In this document: positions 1-8,421 of the stretch, piece after piece | Numbering within the stretch: position 1 is the first letter of the stretch | How the letters are laid out: each line of letters starts with the position of its first letter | Assembly: GCA_020634035.1 (NCBI GenBank) | Contig: JACKCM010000002.1 | Location: 372,001 to 436,000, forward strand | Direction: 5' to 3' | Source: Candidatus Obscuribacterales bacterium | Lineage (GTDB): Bacteria; Cyanobacteriota; Vampirovibrionia; Obscuribacterales; Obscuribacteraceae | Length of the DNA: 64,000 nucleotides | Notes under the pieces: model-generated | What the model was told of the DNA's origin: nothing | Database searches by the model: none | The model's input: the letters and a program-made list of their open reading frames with translations, nothing else | Made by a program: the position numbers and the translations under genes

Positions 1-404
1 AATGCGGCATCGGGGACTTCTATGAAGCGCTCTTGCTGTCTTGGTATAGCCAGAGTAGATTGAGAGGCGGTCAGACCAAAGCCCAGATAACCTAAGAAAC
101 CAGACTTAAAAGGAATATCTGCATAGGGCGTAAGGTCAGTGCAGTCTGTGCTCTCTGTAAGACTGGCAAGCGCCGAGGCAAGGTAGTCGAAGGGGCAAGC
201 TATCTGTCCGGAATCTAGAGAGTCTGGCTGGAGAACGATTCTGTCCGATGCTCTGAACACGGTTATTGTATAGTCGGCGTCGGCTGAACGGCGTTCGAAA
301 ACAGCAATCGGTCTACTTTCTATTTTGTGATTCGGTTCCAGTTCTAGAGCCAGTGCCTGGCAATGCAGCTTCCTGGCTTTAAATTGGATGGTTTCCCCGT
401 TCAT
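1..404 (-). CDS. Chorismate-utilising enzyme, N-terminal part (PabB/TrpE-like), cut by window edge
   Basis: Reading back from the ATG at 404 gives about 134 residues without a stop before the window ends. A GAGGA ribosome-binding site lies about 12 bases upstream of the ATG. Residues 98-111 (PFKSGFLGYLGFGL) match the glycine-rich motif of component I of anthranilate and aminodeoxychorismate synthases, and IP at 120-121 and PDA at 131-133 follow at the family's usual spacing. These enzymes convert chorismate to anthranilate or to the precursor of p-aminobenzoate. The catalytic C-terminal half lies outside the window. A folate gene (folK) lies about 9 kb away, which mildly favours PabB, but TrpE or an isochorismate synthase cannot be excluded. 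Confidence 0.6.
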   Translation of the reverse strand, partial: MNGETIQFKARKLHCQALALELEPNHKIESRPIAVFERRSADADYTITVFRASDRIVLQPDSLDSGQIACPFDYLASALASLTESTDCTDLTPYADIPFKSGFLGYLGFGLTASQSTLAIPRQQERFIEVPDAA

Positions 405-732
405 AACTTTGTCTGTCCTCAATTTCTAAAAAGCAATGCAAAAAAATACGGGCTGGTGACTTTTGTCTTAACCTTGCCCGTCTTTTCAGTTAGATTGAAT
501 TCTCTTACTTATCGCTTGATTTGAAATTCAGCGCCAATAGGAGAGGGGCTCGGCTTTTTCGAACCAGCTCCACCAGAATTGATTTTGGCTTTGTCTTAAT
601 TTCATCGTTTTGTTCTACGTATGAAGGACAGAATTTCGGACACGATCAAAATGCTAACACGCAAGCAGGAAAATGCAAGACTGAATCTTCTCAAGTTAAG
701 TAACTTTTCGAAGCCGTAGCAGGAAATTGCGC
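405..732. other. Intergenic stretch with no supported gene
   Basis: This 328-base gap holds the leader and a terminator-like hairpin (440-481) near its left end. The remainder, 482-732, is the region downstream of the minus-strand gene at 733-2790. A 60-codon frame at 521-703 has no ribosome-binding site and no family resemblance, so I do not call it a gene. Confidence 0.6.
440..481 (-). terminator. Probable rho-independent terminator
   Basis: On the minus strand ACGGGC (481-476) pairs with GCCCGT (453-448) across a 22-base loop and is followed at once by seven T (446-440). It would end transcripts of the gene at 733-2790 before the chorismate-enzyme gene. The stem is only six perfect pairs, so strength is uncertain. 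Confidence 0.5.
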
Positions 733-2790
733 CTATTCGAATTTGATTCCGGCAGCTTTGGCTTTTTTCACCAGGGCGTTTATCTCTGGCATTATGCCTT
801 TGACGTCGGGCAGCCCGTCGGCATTCAACTGACCGCGCATGAGAGCGGTGTATTCTGCCAGTTCGGATTTGGTGATGCCCATGGAGAGCTGGTCTACCAT
901 TTCTTTCTCTGCCGGGGTCAGACCTTTCTCTTCGACGAAGCGCTGTCTTTCAAAGTCTCTTGTGGTGGTTTGGCTCAGCTCGGCTGCTTCAGCTTCGGCT
1001 TCAGCTTCCGATTTGCCTTCGCGCATACGAGCGTTTTCGGCCTCGTACTCCTGTTCGAAAAATTCCGGTCCTTGAATAATTTCGTTCAGGGTCTGCATAT
1101 GACCGGGTTTTCCGGTGGACGGATAATCTATTAAAACCAACTTTCCGGTTCTCTGGCTGATACCGAACTGTTTATTGGGATTGTTGCCGGGCTCTTCGAA
1201 GACCAGGTTTTTGCCTTCCAGTCCCCGGAAGTAGCCGTCTAACAGATGCGGTTCGTAGCGATCGCGCACTTCGACCAGCTCTTGAAGGTAGACATAGGCG
1301 GTGCCTGAACTTGAGCCCATCTCTACTTCATGGACTTTACCCAGTATTTTTGCGTCGCCGGGACGTTTGCCCCAGCTATTCTCCCAGCCGCCTTCCGGTA
1401 CTATCGCTTTGAGTGCGGCCCCATCGGGTAGGGCTTTGCTCGGCTGTACTTCCATAACGATGAGGGCATCGTTGCCGTGAAAGACTCTATCGGGATCTAC
1501 ACGAAGGTCTCTGAGGCTCTTGCTCGATTCCACAAAGTCGGCAATATCATGAAGAGAATGGCTCCGGAGAACATCTACGGCGGATTCTCCTCTGGGGGCT
1601 ACTGCTTCAGTGCGTCTCTCGCGGCTTTCTTTGAGATCCGGACGCTCCGGTAGTTTCAGAGAACCTTCAAGATCACTGAATCTTCCTGATGATGAACTTC
1701 TACCATCCAGATCCAGAGCTTCCATATGCATTGTCGTTGCCGGCTTAACTGCTTTCGCCCCTTTTGATCTGGCCGGCGCCTCGAATTCGAAGGCTCTCAG
1801 CCCGCCGGGTGAGCCGGCCATGGCGAATGCCGGTTGAGGTCCGGCCAGGTCGCTGACCAGAATATCGAGACCGCGGGATGCTTCGGCGGCTTTTTCCTGG
1901 ATGAAGAATTTGCTTCTTTCGATTTTCTCTCCGGCGCTGGATTTTAACGAAGCAAGACGCTCCGCCAGGGGTTTGCTCGAACCTTCCGGCGGTACCAGGG
2001 CATTTTTGCTGGTCGGAGCTTGATGGGCGGCAGCCAGGCTGGCACCAACAAAGGACATGGCATAAGCACTTTCGGTCGATGTGTTGAGATCGGCGAATTT
2101 GCCCTCGAACAACAGAGAGTTCGACTGGGCGCTTACCAGACCGGCAGGAGCACCGGCTAAGGTTGTGGCTGTAATCGGGTTCTCGAAGAATTTAGTTAGA
2201 TTTGGTGCGGTCTCTCCGATCAGACCTCTGGCACCAGTTCTGATACCGATGCCTGCAGCACTCAGGGTGCCGAAGGTGGCTGCACCGGAGACACCTTGCT
2301 TGAATCTATCTACTCCTAGATCGAGGAGGTTGTCGTGGTTGCCGACGGAGGGATGCAGAGCCGCTTCATAGATAAAACCGGATAGAGCGGCTTCTTTCAC
2401 CGCTGCGGTTTTCCAGAAAACTCCGCTGCCGACGGCTGCTTCGGTTTTGAGGATATTCCTCGCCCCTTTGCGAGCCAGCATAAATGGCAGGATCATGCCC
2501 ACCGCAGCCGCTACCTGGTGGGTATGCCATTTGGTCGAGTAAGTGTCTGTGATCTCATCGGGAGAGCGCAGAAACTTGGTCGATTCGCTCAGGTCGGTGC
2601 CAAGTGCCGAGTCAGCCACCTGTGCGACCGCGGTGAGCGGACTCTGGAATGCACTATAGGCTGCGGTGTGGAGGGCGTCACCTAGTAATGAGGCTGTTGT
2701 TTCGGACTGCGATCCTTTATTTGTTTCCGTATCATCCTGATGTTTGATACGTACTACGTTGCCATCGTAACTGTCTAGAAAGTTGCCCAT
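733..2790 (-). CDS. Large protein of unknown function (685 aa)
   Basis: I do not recognise this protein. It has no signal peptide. Residues 1-260 are rich in Ala, Gly and Ser with short hydrophobic segments, the clearest at about 93-106, which may be amphipathic or membrane-associated. Residues 260-400 are low in complexity and basic or acidic in patches. About 400-570 looks like a compact domain, with YVYLQELVEVRDRYEP and KLVLIDYPSTGK as distinctive stretches. The C-terminus (580-685) is charged and predicted helical, with a Glu-Ala run. No Shine-Dalgarno is visible before the ATG; instead a run of T abuts it (see the inverted repeat at 2801-2916), so a downstream start is possible. Function is unassigned. 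Confidence 0.65.
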   Translation of the reverse strand: MGNFLDSYDGNVVRIKHQDDTETNKGSQSETTASLLGDALHTAAYSAFQSPLTAVAQVADSALGTDLSESTKFLRSPDEITDTYSTKWHTHQVAAAVGMILPFMLARKGARNILKTEAAVGSGVFWKTAAVKEAALSGFIYEAALHPSVGNHDNLLDLGVDRFKQGVSGAATFGTLSAAGIGIRTGARGLIGETAPNLTKFFENPITATTLAGAPAGLVSAQSNSLLFEGKFADLNTSTESAYAMSFVGASLAAAHQAPTSKNALVPPEGSSKPLAERLASLKSSAGEKIERSKFFIQEKAAEASRGLDILVSDLAGPQPAFAMAGSPGGLRAFEFEAPARSKGAKAVKPATTMHMEALDLDGRSSSSGRFSDLEGSLKLPERPDLKESRERRTEAVAPRGESAVDVLRSHSLHDIADFVESSKSLRDLRVDPDRVFHGNDALIVMEVQPSKALPDGAALKAIVPEGGWENSWGKRPGDAKILGKVHEVEMGSSSGTAYVYLQELVEVRDRYEPHLLDGYFRGLEGKNLVFEEPGNNPNKQFGISQRTGKLVLIDYPSTGKPGHMQTLNEIIQGPEFFEQEYEAENARMREGKSEAEAEAEAAELSQTTTRDFERQRFVEEKGLTPAEKEMVDQLSMGITKSELAEYTALMRGQLNADGLPDVKGIMPEINALVKKAKAAGIKFE

Positions 2791-2800
2791 GATTTAAAAA

Positions 2801-2916
2801 AAACCGACCGTCTTGAATAAGAGGTGCATTCTTGGAAAGGATGTAAGCGAATTGCGATGCTCTTATATTGCCCCAGTCGGACACACTTGTCATTGGGGAA
2901 ATTACGCAGTCGGTTT
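2801..2916 (-). repeat. Inverted repeat ending in a T run just before a start codon
   Basis: AAACCGAC (2801-2808) and GTCGGTTT (2909-2916) are perfect 8-base complements about 100 bases apart. On the minus strand the second arm runs into eight T immediately upstream of the ATG at 2790. The region lies between the secreted-protein gene ending at 2925 and the gene starting at 2790. A terminator or attenuator is possible, but the loop is long. Confidence 0.35.
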
Positions 2917-2924
2917 CTGTCCGG

Positions 2925-3323
2925 TTATTCCAGACTAAAAGATTCTTTCGAGAAGGGCTTTTCGCTTCCCTGAATGACACCTTTCTCCACACCTTTTATG
3001 GTGCCGTAGATGCAACCGCCAACCAGTCCATAAGGCACTGCCAGTAGACCTGCCATGCATTTGGAGTAGATATCGGCTTCATCGGAGAAGGAAAAATTCT
3101 GGCTTATAGAATCGTGCATGTCGAAGGTCATGCGTTTTACGCTCTTGCCTATATTCACCGGAACGCCGACTGTTACGCCGGCCAGGGCTCCGCCCACTGC
3201 CTTTGGCAAAGCAGTAAGACGGTCTTTCTTGCCGTCTGCCTGGGCGGGAGCCGCCCAGGCAAATAGCAGAACTATAGATAAGCTCCAGACCAGATTTCTT
3301 TTTTCAGTGGATTTCTTCTTCAT
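2925..3323 (-). CDS. Secreted or membrane-inserting small protein with Gly-rich hydrophobic segments
   Basis: This is a 132-residue protein of unknown function. Residues 1-30 form a typical Sec signal peptide (KKKSTEKRN, then a hydrophobic core, cleavage after AQA). Two Gly/Val/Ala-rich stretches follow, at about 40-60 and 89-110, with small-residue spacing resembling glycine-zipper helices, so the mature protein could insert into or associate with a membrane. It starts 24 bases after the end of the next gene upstream (3348-3878), also encoding a secreted protein, so the two are probably co-transcribed. No catalytic motif is visible. Confidence 0.65.
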   Translation of the reverse strand: MKKKSTEKRNLVWSLSIVLLFAWAAPAQADGKKDRLTALPKAVGGALAGVTVGVPVNIGKSVKRMTFDMHDSISQNFSFSDEADIYSKCMAGLLAVPYGLVGGCIYGTIKGVEKGVIQGSEKPFSKESFSLE

Positions 3324-3347
3324 TTTAGAAATTAAAATCGCCAGAAT

Positions 3348-3878
3348 CTAGTTGTGTTCCCAGCCGCGACCGGGACCACCGGCTTTGCCCGGGGGATTGT
3401 AGTGATGATTTTTCATCCACCGGCCCTTGCCTTTGCCCTTACCCTTACCGTTGTACTGCCAACCCTGACCGGGCCCACCGGCTGCACCGGGAGGATTATA
3501 GTTCCAGTTCTTGCCGGCACCAGGACCGCCCGCCGGTCCGGGCGGATTGCCGTAACCGTGCTTGTAGCCGCTGTAGTTGTTTCCGTCTTTTCTCTGGCGG
3601 GAGATCTCGTTATTGAGCTTGCTCAATTCGTTGGCTAATTTAGAACGCTCCTTCGAAGTCAACTTTCCGTTGCTGGCTCTCAACTTTGCTTCCAGCTCGG
3701 CGATACGGGCTGCCTTTTTGTTCAGGCGCTCGGCTTCTTTGGCGGATAAGGTACCGTCTGCGATTCCGGCATTTATCCTGGCCTGTTGCTTAGCCTGGGT
3801 GGCATTGATGTTCTGGGCATATGCCGGTGCCGTTGCCATTAGACCTGCAATGGTCAGCGCCAGGTAAAGTCGTTTCAT
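3348..3878 (-). CDS. Secreted protein with coiled helical domain and Gly-Pro-Asn repeats
   Basis: I place the start at 3878 (MKRLYLALTIAG), because a GAGGAA ribosome-binding site lies 9 bases upstream and a signal peptide ending AYAQ begins there; a longer frame to 3929 lacks this. Residues 20-95 form a charged, helical segment resembling a widespread periplasmic domain of unknown function (AKQQARINAGIADGTLSAKE, followed by a Lys/Glu-rich coiled coil). The C-terminal third is low in complexity: repeats of the type NPPGxAGGPGxGW and a GKGKGKGKG run. It is probably periplasmic or surface-exposed; the function is unknown. It precedes the secreted protein at 2925-3323 in a likely two-gene operon. 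Confidence 0.7.
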   Translation of the reverse strand: MKRLYLALTIAGLMATAPAYAQNINATQAKQQARINAGIADGTLSAKEAERLNKKAARIAELEAKLRASNGKLTSKERSKLANELSKLNNEISRQRKDGNNYSGYKHGYGNPPGPAGGPGAGKNWNYNPPGAAGGPGQGWQYNGKGKGKGKGRWMKNHHYNPPGKAGGPGRGWEHN

Positions 3879-3968
3879 TTGTTCAGTTTCCTCAGGGAAT
3901 GATTTTCTGCCATTGATGACGCCATGCAAGATGGAATGTTCTGGCAGAAATATTAGTTGTGGTTAATT

Positions 3969-5615
3969 TCAGGATGCCAGTGCCGCTCTCACTTTTGCAC
4001 CGAAGTGGTCTGTGAGGCGTTTCAGAGTGGGCGAGATATCTTCGCTGGAAATTACTGCGTCAATCAGGAAAAGTCCTTTGGAATCCCGGGCAATATCAAG
4101 GGCTTTTTTGAATTCCTCTCGGGTGGTCGCCTGGATACCATCGCCGCCTACTGCTTTGGCAAGACCGGCATAATCCCAGCGCGCCAGATCATAGTAGTCT
4201 CTTTGCTGATCGATGAACTTGAGCATGGCGTAGCTGGCATTATTGAAGACGATAATGATCGGATTGATGCCCAGTTTTACGGCTGTGGACATCTCCATGC
4301 CGGTCATCTGGAAGCCGCCGTCTCCAACGAGAATTATTGGTCTTCTATCGGGATCTGCCAGATAGGCTCCGATACCGGCGGGTACTCCGAAGCCCATACT
4401 CGAGTAATAGCCTGGAGCGATGAAGATATCGGTTCTCAGGCTGAGACCGGCGTAGAGGCAGTCACCGACATCGGAGACCACCGAATAATGACTGTTGAGC
4501 AAGCCGTTCAGGTCTTCGATCATGGCTGCCACGCTCAGTTGCTTGGCATCAGGTGAGATCACCAGCGCTTCTTCTTCTATAGAGGGGATCTCGAAACGCA
4601 TGGTCGGTTTAACCTTGGCAGTACATTTCTGAATCAAGGTCTCGACCACTGATTTGAGATCGACTCCATGATAGCTGTGGTGACCGATTACCACTTCTCT
4701 GGCGGTGGCCTGAATGAGGTTTTCGATGGGCAGTTTGGCTGTATAGCCGGCGGTCTCCATCTCGGTCAGGACTGTTCCGATAGAGATGATGCAGTCGGAA
4801 GATTCCACATACTCTTTGACTTTAGGGTTGCCGAACTGACCGAAGTAGTTGCCGATGAAATTGGGATGACTTTCAGGAAAAGAAGCTTTGCCCAGAATTG
4901 AAGTGACCACAGGCAGATTGAGGGCTTGAACAAATGCCACCAGTTTGTCCTGGAGTTTGAAGCGGCGCACTTCGGCACCGGCAAAAAGAACAGGTTTGCT
5001 GGCGCTTTTCAGGCGCTCGATTATCTCGTTGACCGCTTCTTCCGTTGCCGGAGTTTCGCTCTCCATCGAGCAAGGAGCGGCAGGTTCTTCTACGGGGATA
5101 TCGTAGTTGACCATGTCCCTTGGAATTTCGAGATAGCCAGGTCTTGATTCTTTGATGGTGGTGCTGAAAACCCGGTCTATTTCAGCCTGGGCGGTGACCG
5201 GATTGTCTAGAAGAGCCTGGGATTCGGTCACCTCTTTGAAGACGTTGAACTGGGTATCGAAAGTTTTGACACAATGATGTAGATGGGGTTTCTGGCTGCG
5301 GTAGCGGGTTTCGGGAGAGCCGCTGATTACAAGAACGGGAGATTCTTCGGCGTAGGCGAGGCCCACCGGATTGATCATATTCAGACCGCCGGCTCCGTAG
5401 GTGACCAGAGCGATGCCCAGTCCTCTCAAGCGGGCATAGGCATCGGCGGCATAGCCCACCGAAGGCTCATGGGTCATAACCACTGTTTTGAGATTGGTTT
5501 TTTGCTGGGCCGCATAGATAGGTAGAACGAAGTCTCCGGGAATTCCGAAGGTGCAATCTACTCCGGCATCCTGAATTCTGTCGAACAAATACTCAGCCAG
5601 TTTTTTGTTAGCCAT
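3969..5615 (-). CDS. Thiamine-diphosphate 2-oxo-acid decarboxylase (pyruvate/indolepyruvate decarboxylase family)
   Basis: The 548-residue length equals the family norm. Family landmarks are present: Glu50 in THEPSVGYAADAY activates the cofactor, the His113-His114 pair sits in HLHHCVKTF, and GDGGFQ followed about 26 residues later by FNN forms the thiamine-diphosphate/Mg motif. These residue numbers agree with those known for Zymomonas pyruvate decarboxylase (Glu50, His113, His114). The enzyme would release CO2 from a 2-oxo acid to yield an aldehyde. Whether the substrate is pyruvate (fermentation), indolepyruvate or phenylpyruvate cannot be read from sequence. A ribosome-binding site (AAGGTGAG) precedes the ATG. 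It appears to be a single-gene unit, divergent from the gene at 5736. Confidence 0.85.
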   Translation of the reverse strand: MANKKLAEYLFDRIQDAGVDCTFGIPGDFVLPIYAAQQKTNLKTVVMTHEPSVGYAADAYARLRGLGIALVTYGAGGLNMINPVGLAYAEESPVLVISGSPETRYRSQKPHLHHCVKTFDTQFNVFKEVTESQALLDNPVTAQAEIDRVFSTTIKESRPGYLEIPRDMVNYDIPVEEPAAPCSMESETPATEEAVNEIIERLKSASKPVLFAGAEVRRFKLQDKLVAFVQALNLPVVTSILGKASFPESHPNFIGNYFGQFGNPKVKEYVESSDCIISIGTVLTEMETAGYTAKLPIENLIQATAREVVIGHHSYHGVDLKSVVETLIQKCTAKVKPTMRFEIPSIEEEALVISPDAKQLSVAAMIEDLNGLLNSHYSVVSDVGDCLYAGLSLRTDIFIAPGYYSSMGFGVPAGIGAYLADPDRRPIILVGDGGFQMTGMEMSTAVKLGINPIIIVFNNASYAMLKFIDQQRDYYDLARWDYAGLAKAVGGDGIQATTREEFKKALDIARDSKGLFLIDAVISSEDISPTLKRLTDHFGAKVRAALAS

Positions 5616-5735
5616 CTTCTCACCTTATATATGGAACGGGTTCTGACAAAAATTCTTTGTACCGCATTTGGAAGCCCTTTTTCTATCCTTAAAACGGTAT
5701 ATGCTATTGAATGTCCAAGTTTTTAAGGCGATTTC

Positions 5736-6251
5736 ATGGCGAAAAGAAAGAAGCAGAGAGCGAAAGAGGAGACCTCCAGTGCCGGGGACAAGCTTCCACA
5801 TATAGATTACGACGCTCCTCATACTTACCAGAGGGGATGGTTCGGCAAAGGTTTTCGTTATTTCGGAGCACTGGTCATGATAATGCTCAACATATCCATG
5901 ACCATGAGTTTTATCACCCGCCTGCGTTACGGCTATACCATGGACCCTTTCAAGGAGGTTTTTTTCTTCCTCTTTCTAGGGATCATCAACCTCCTCTTTT
6001 TGATTCCTCTGCTTTTCGAGGCCAATAAAGTGGAGACAACCGCCGAATTCATAAGACTCCACAGTCTTTTCTGGCGCCGGACCCTCAAATGGGAGCAAAT
6101 AGAGAGTTTCGAGATACCCAGATTTTTCAAATTCTCCATAATCAAAACAGCCAGATGTTTTTATTTGATTAATAAGTACGATCTGAAGCCATTTGATGAC
6201 TTGGCGCGTACCATCAACCACAAGACCTCCCCTGAGGACGAATCTGCCTGA
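5736..6251 (+). CDS. Two-helix membrane protein with PH-like tail
   Basis: A 171-residue protein with a basic N-terminus (AKRKKQRAK), two transmembrane segments at about 42-62 and 72-95, then a cytoplasmic domain of about 75 residues. The order hydrophobic hairpin followed by ...TAEFIRLHSLFWRRTLKWEQIESFEI resembles small bacterial PH-domain membrane proteins, in which the last strand pairs support a beta barrel. This is a fold-level guess. An AAGG motif precedes the ATG. The B12-domain gene begins 55 bases downstream on the same strand, so co-transcription is possible. Function unknown. Confidence 0.6.
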   Translation: MAKRKKQRAKEETSSAGDKLPHIDYDAPHTYQRGWFGKGFRYFGALVMIMLNISMTMSFITRLRYGYTMDPFKEVFFFLFLGIINLLFLIPLLFEANKVETTAEFIRLHSLFWRRTLKWEQIESFEIPRFFKFSIIKTARCFYLINKYDLKPFDDLARTINHKTSPEDESA

Positions 6252-6306
6252 ATCGAGGCGATATACTCTTATTCGTCAGATGGAGAGTTTTGGAAGTATT
6301 CGTGAA

Positions 6307-6723
6307 ATGGTTGCGACAATGACGAAAAGAAAAGTAAGAGTGCTAATCGGCAAGCCTGGTCTCGACGGCCACGATCGGGGAGCCAAGGTGATAGCCAGAG
6401 CCCTGCGAGATGCCGGGGTGGAAGTAGTCTATACCGGCTTGCATCGCTCGCCTGAAGAGATTGTCGAAACCGCCGTCCAGGAAGACGTCGATGCCATCGG
6501 TCTGAGCATTCTCTCCGGCGCCCATATGACACTTTTGCCCAAGGTGGTGAAACTCCTCAAGGACCAGGGCATAGAGGACATTCTTGTGTTCGGTGGCGGT
6601 GTCATACCGGATGAAGACCGCGAGCAGCTCTTATCCCAGGGCATTAAAGAGATTATCGTTCCCGGTGGTGGTACCCAGCGGACGATTGAATTCTTAAAAA
6701 GAGAATTTCCTGACCGTTTTTAG
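6307..6723 (+). CDS. Stand-alone cobalamin-binding domain protein (methylmalonyl-CoA mutase C-terminal type)
   Basis: The protein is essentially one B12-binding Rossmann domain of about 130 residues. It shows the DxHxxG signature (GLDGHDRG), whose His ligates cobalt in base-off binding, then SILSGAHM and the FGGGVIP and VPGGGT loops. It corresponds to the C-terminal domain of methylmalonyl-CoA mutase or the small subunit of split acyl-CoA mutases. The catalytic TIM-barrel subunit is not in the window. I chose the ATG at 6307 because GGAAG lies 11 bases upstream; 6319 and 6280 are alternatives. An earlier frame start at 6193 would overlap the preceding gene and add unrelated residues. Confidence 0.8.
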   Translation: MVATMTKRKVRVLIGKPGLDGHDRGAKVIARALRDAGVEVVYTGLHRSPEEIVETAVQEDVDAIGLSILSGAHMTLLPKVVKLLKDQGIEDILVFGGGVIPDEDREQLLSQGIKEIIVPGGGTQRTIEFLKREFPDRF

Positions 6724-6863
6724 TGGTGAAATTCCCACTGAGAGCGCCGAAAAAATGTTTTGAAGGCGGTATTTTCAAAAAACGGATGGGTATAAAGAAT
6801 TTGAGTACTCAGGTTAGTTTCTTAGACACTCAAGATTTCGTTCTAGATTAATATTAAAAAAGC

Positions 6864-6892
6864 TTGAACTACCTCTTGAAAGCCTGTATACT
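6864..6892 (+). promoter_or_regulatory. Sigma70-type promoter
   Basis: TTGAAC (6864-6869), a 17-base spacer and TATACT (6887-6892) form a good vegetative promoter. Transcription would begin near 6899, about 40 bases before the small gene at 6940. Confidence 0.6.
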
Positions 6893-6939
6893 TCAAACAA
6901 TAAACTGCGATTCCGCCATCCATGAGGCAACAACTCCAT

Positions 6940-7140
6940 ATGAATGATTTTTTCGGAGAATGCGTAGACAACGAGAATCCGCCTAAAGTTCTCTCTTTCA
7001 AAGAAGGCTTTATCGGATTTTTCAAGGACATGCACGAGATCAACAGCCGCGCAGGTTTTGTGGCTGATTTGACCCGTAATGCCAGTCTCTGCATAGCCGC
7101 CGACGACGCTATGGTTGCCGCGTACGAAGATTACGCCTAA
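6940..7140 (+). CDS. Small acidic protein of unknown function (66 aa)
   Basis: The ATG at 6940 is preceded by GAGG 12 bases upstream and by a well-formed promoter at 6864-6892, which supports a real gene. An in-frame ATG at 6922 would swallow the ribosome-binding site. The product (MNDFFGECVDNENPPKVLSF...) is soluble and acidic, with an aromatic FKEGFIGFFKDM stretch that could form an amphipathic helix. It lies 134 bases upstream of an orphan MazF-type toxin gene on the same strand. It does not look like a known antitoxin family, so a link with the toxin is speculative. Confidence 0.5.
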   Translation: MNDFFGECVDNENPPKVLSFKEGFIGFFKDMHEINSRAGFVADLTRNASLCIAADDAMVAAYEDYA

Positions 7141-7274
7141 GCACCTCCAACAAATTCAATTTTTATGCAAAAGGGTTCCTAGGAGCCCTATTTGTGCTGC
7201 AAAATTCTGTATGATTGGTACAATTAATAAGGCAGTGTTTTGCCCTTAGTAACTTACCAGCGACTTTCGGCTGA

Positions 7275-7694
7275 ATGTCTACAAAAATCACAAAGTACAG
7301 GAAAGGCGATGTAGTTCTCGTCTCTTTTCCCTATACAACAGACGATGGCCAAACCCAGACCAAACGTCGGCCTGCGGTATTGATTTCGAACGACTACAAC
7401 AATGATCGGCTGGACGATGTTTTGTTGGTGCCGCTCACCAGCAATACTTCAAGAGCCGCCCGGGAGCCTACCCAGGTGGTGGTCAAAATGGATAGCGAAG
7501 CTGGAAAGAAAGGCGGGTTGCGCCTTGACAGTGTAATCGATTGCACTGTGATAGCAACCATTCCCAAGACTCTTCTGGTCAGCAAAATAGGCGCTTTCCC
7601 CCAGGAGGTCATGGAAAGAGTCGACCAGTGTCTTATGATCGCCCTGTCCATCGGCAGACCGGTGGGTGAAGATCTTCCAGAGACCGAAGAATAA
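7275..7694 (+). CDS. MazF/PemK-family endoribonuclease toxin
   Basis: The 139-residue product has the MazF/PemK fold signature. The N-terminal strand YRKGDVVLVSFPYTTDDGQ is followed by KRRPAVLISND with the conserved Arg-Pro, then DVLLVPLTSNTSR containing the Ser/Thr of the active site, and a C-terminal helix. Members are ribosome-independent mRNA interferases that slow growth when freed from an antitoxin. No MazE- or PemI-like gene adjoins it: upstream is a 66-residue protein of unknown type and downstream a convergent gene whose stop is two bases away. The ATG has no clear ribosome-binding site, which would keep expression low. It may be a solitary toxin or a housekeeping derivative. Confidence 0.8.
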   Translation: MSTKITKYRKGDVVLVSFPYTTDDGQTQTKRRPAVLISNDYNNDRLDDVLLVPLTSNTSRAAREPTQVVVKMDSEAGKKGGLRLDSVIDCTVIATIPKTLLVSKIGAFPQEVMERVDQCLMIALSIGRPVGEDLPETEE

Positions 7695-7696
7695 AG

Positions 7697-8335
7697 CTAT
7701 TTCTTGTCGGCGTTTTCAGAGTCCGACGATTCGTAATTGTATATAGGCCAGACTATGAGCCTGCAAGCCATGGTACTGAGGATGATGATTACTATCTTGG
7801 CGTGTTCGCCGTCGTTATAGTTATCGGGAAAGAGCGTTCTCAAGATCACGAAGATCACCATGCAGAGCGCATAAATCAGAGCCATCTCCACAGCAAAGCG
7901 CTTCGTGCCGTCTGTGATATCCAGCTTTATGGCAGGATAGGCGCCTAGAAAGACAAACATACCTGAAATCAGCAGGATGCCCTGGTCAGAAAACTGATTG
8001 GCAGCAAGAACGCTCAAGGCTGTAAGGACAAGCACTATCAAGGTCGCGGCTCTGAGATCGAGTGGAGCGGGGGGTTCTCTTTCCAGCTCGGCCTTTCTTA
8101 TGGCTTCTGATTCTGTCTCAGTTTCTGCTTCTTCAGGGTCAGCATCGACACTATTTTCCACTGCTTCTTTGCTTGGCACAGTAGCGCTGATCTGCACTTC
8201 TTCTTCTTCGCCGGTGCTTTCTTCGTTTTTATTCTCGTCCTCGTCCAGTTTCAGATCGACCTTTTCTGAGACCGTTTCGGTATCGGCCGGTTTCTTCTTC
8301 TGGGCTTCCGAACTTTTCTTCTTTGCTTTGCTCAT
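7697..8335 (-). CDS. Membrane protein with long acidic cytoplasmic N-terminus
   Basis: A 212-residue protein. Residues 1-15 are Lys-rich (SKAKKKSSEAQKKK), 16-85 are strongly acidic with Glu/Asp runs and probably disordered, and 95-200 contain about four transmembrane helices (LIVLVLTALSVLAA, ILLISGMFVFLGAYPA, AVEMALIYALCMVIFVIL, IVIIILSTMACRLIVW). The polarised charge resembles proteins of unknown role common in this type of genome. It converges on the toxin gene with only two bases between stops. No known domain is recognised. Confidence 0.6.
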   Translation of the reverse strand: MSKAKKKSSEAQKKKPADTETVSEKVDLKLDEDENKNEESTGEEEEVQISATVPSKEAVENSVDADPEEAETETESEAIRKAELEREPPAPLDLRAATLIVLVLTALSVLAANQFSDQGILLISGMFVFLGAYPAIKLDITDGTKRFAVEMALIYALCMVIFVILRTLFPDNYNDGEHAKIVIIILSTMACRLIVWPIYNYESSDSENADKK

Positions 8336-8421
8336 GGCTGTGAGATATCCGGAGAATAGCTATTCTCATATGATATTCCCAAAATAACCACCTTGAAAGT
8401 ATAAGACCGATAACCGGACTC

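Noticed and set aside
521..703. 60-codon frame on the plus strand
   Set aside because: No ribosome-binding site, no family likeness and a position in the downstream region of a minus-strand gene.
2732..2992. 86-codon minus-strand frame across two genes
   Set aside because: It overlaps the ends of two better-supported genes in another frame and has no signals of its own.
7173..7188. Terminator after the 66-residue gene
   Set aside because: GGGTTCC/GGAGCCC has only a two-base loop and no T run, so it is too weak to list.
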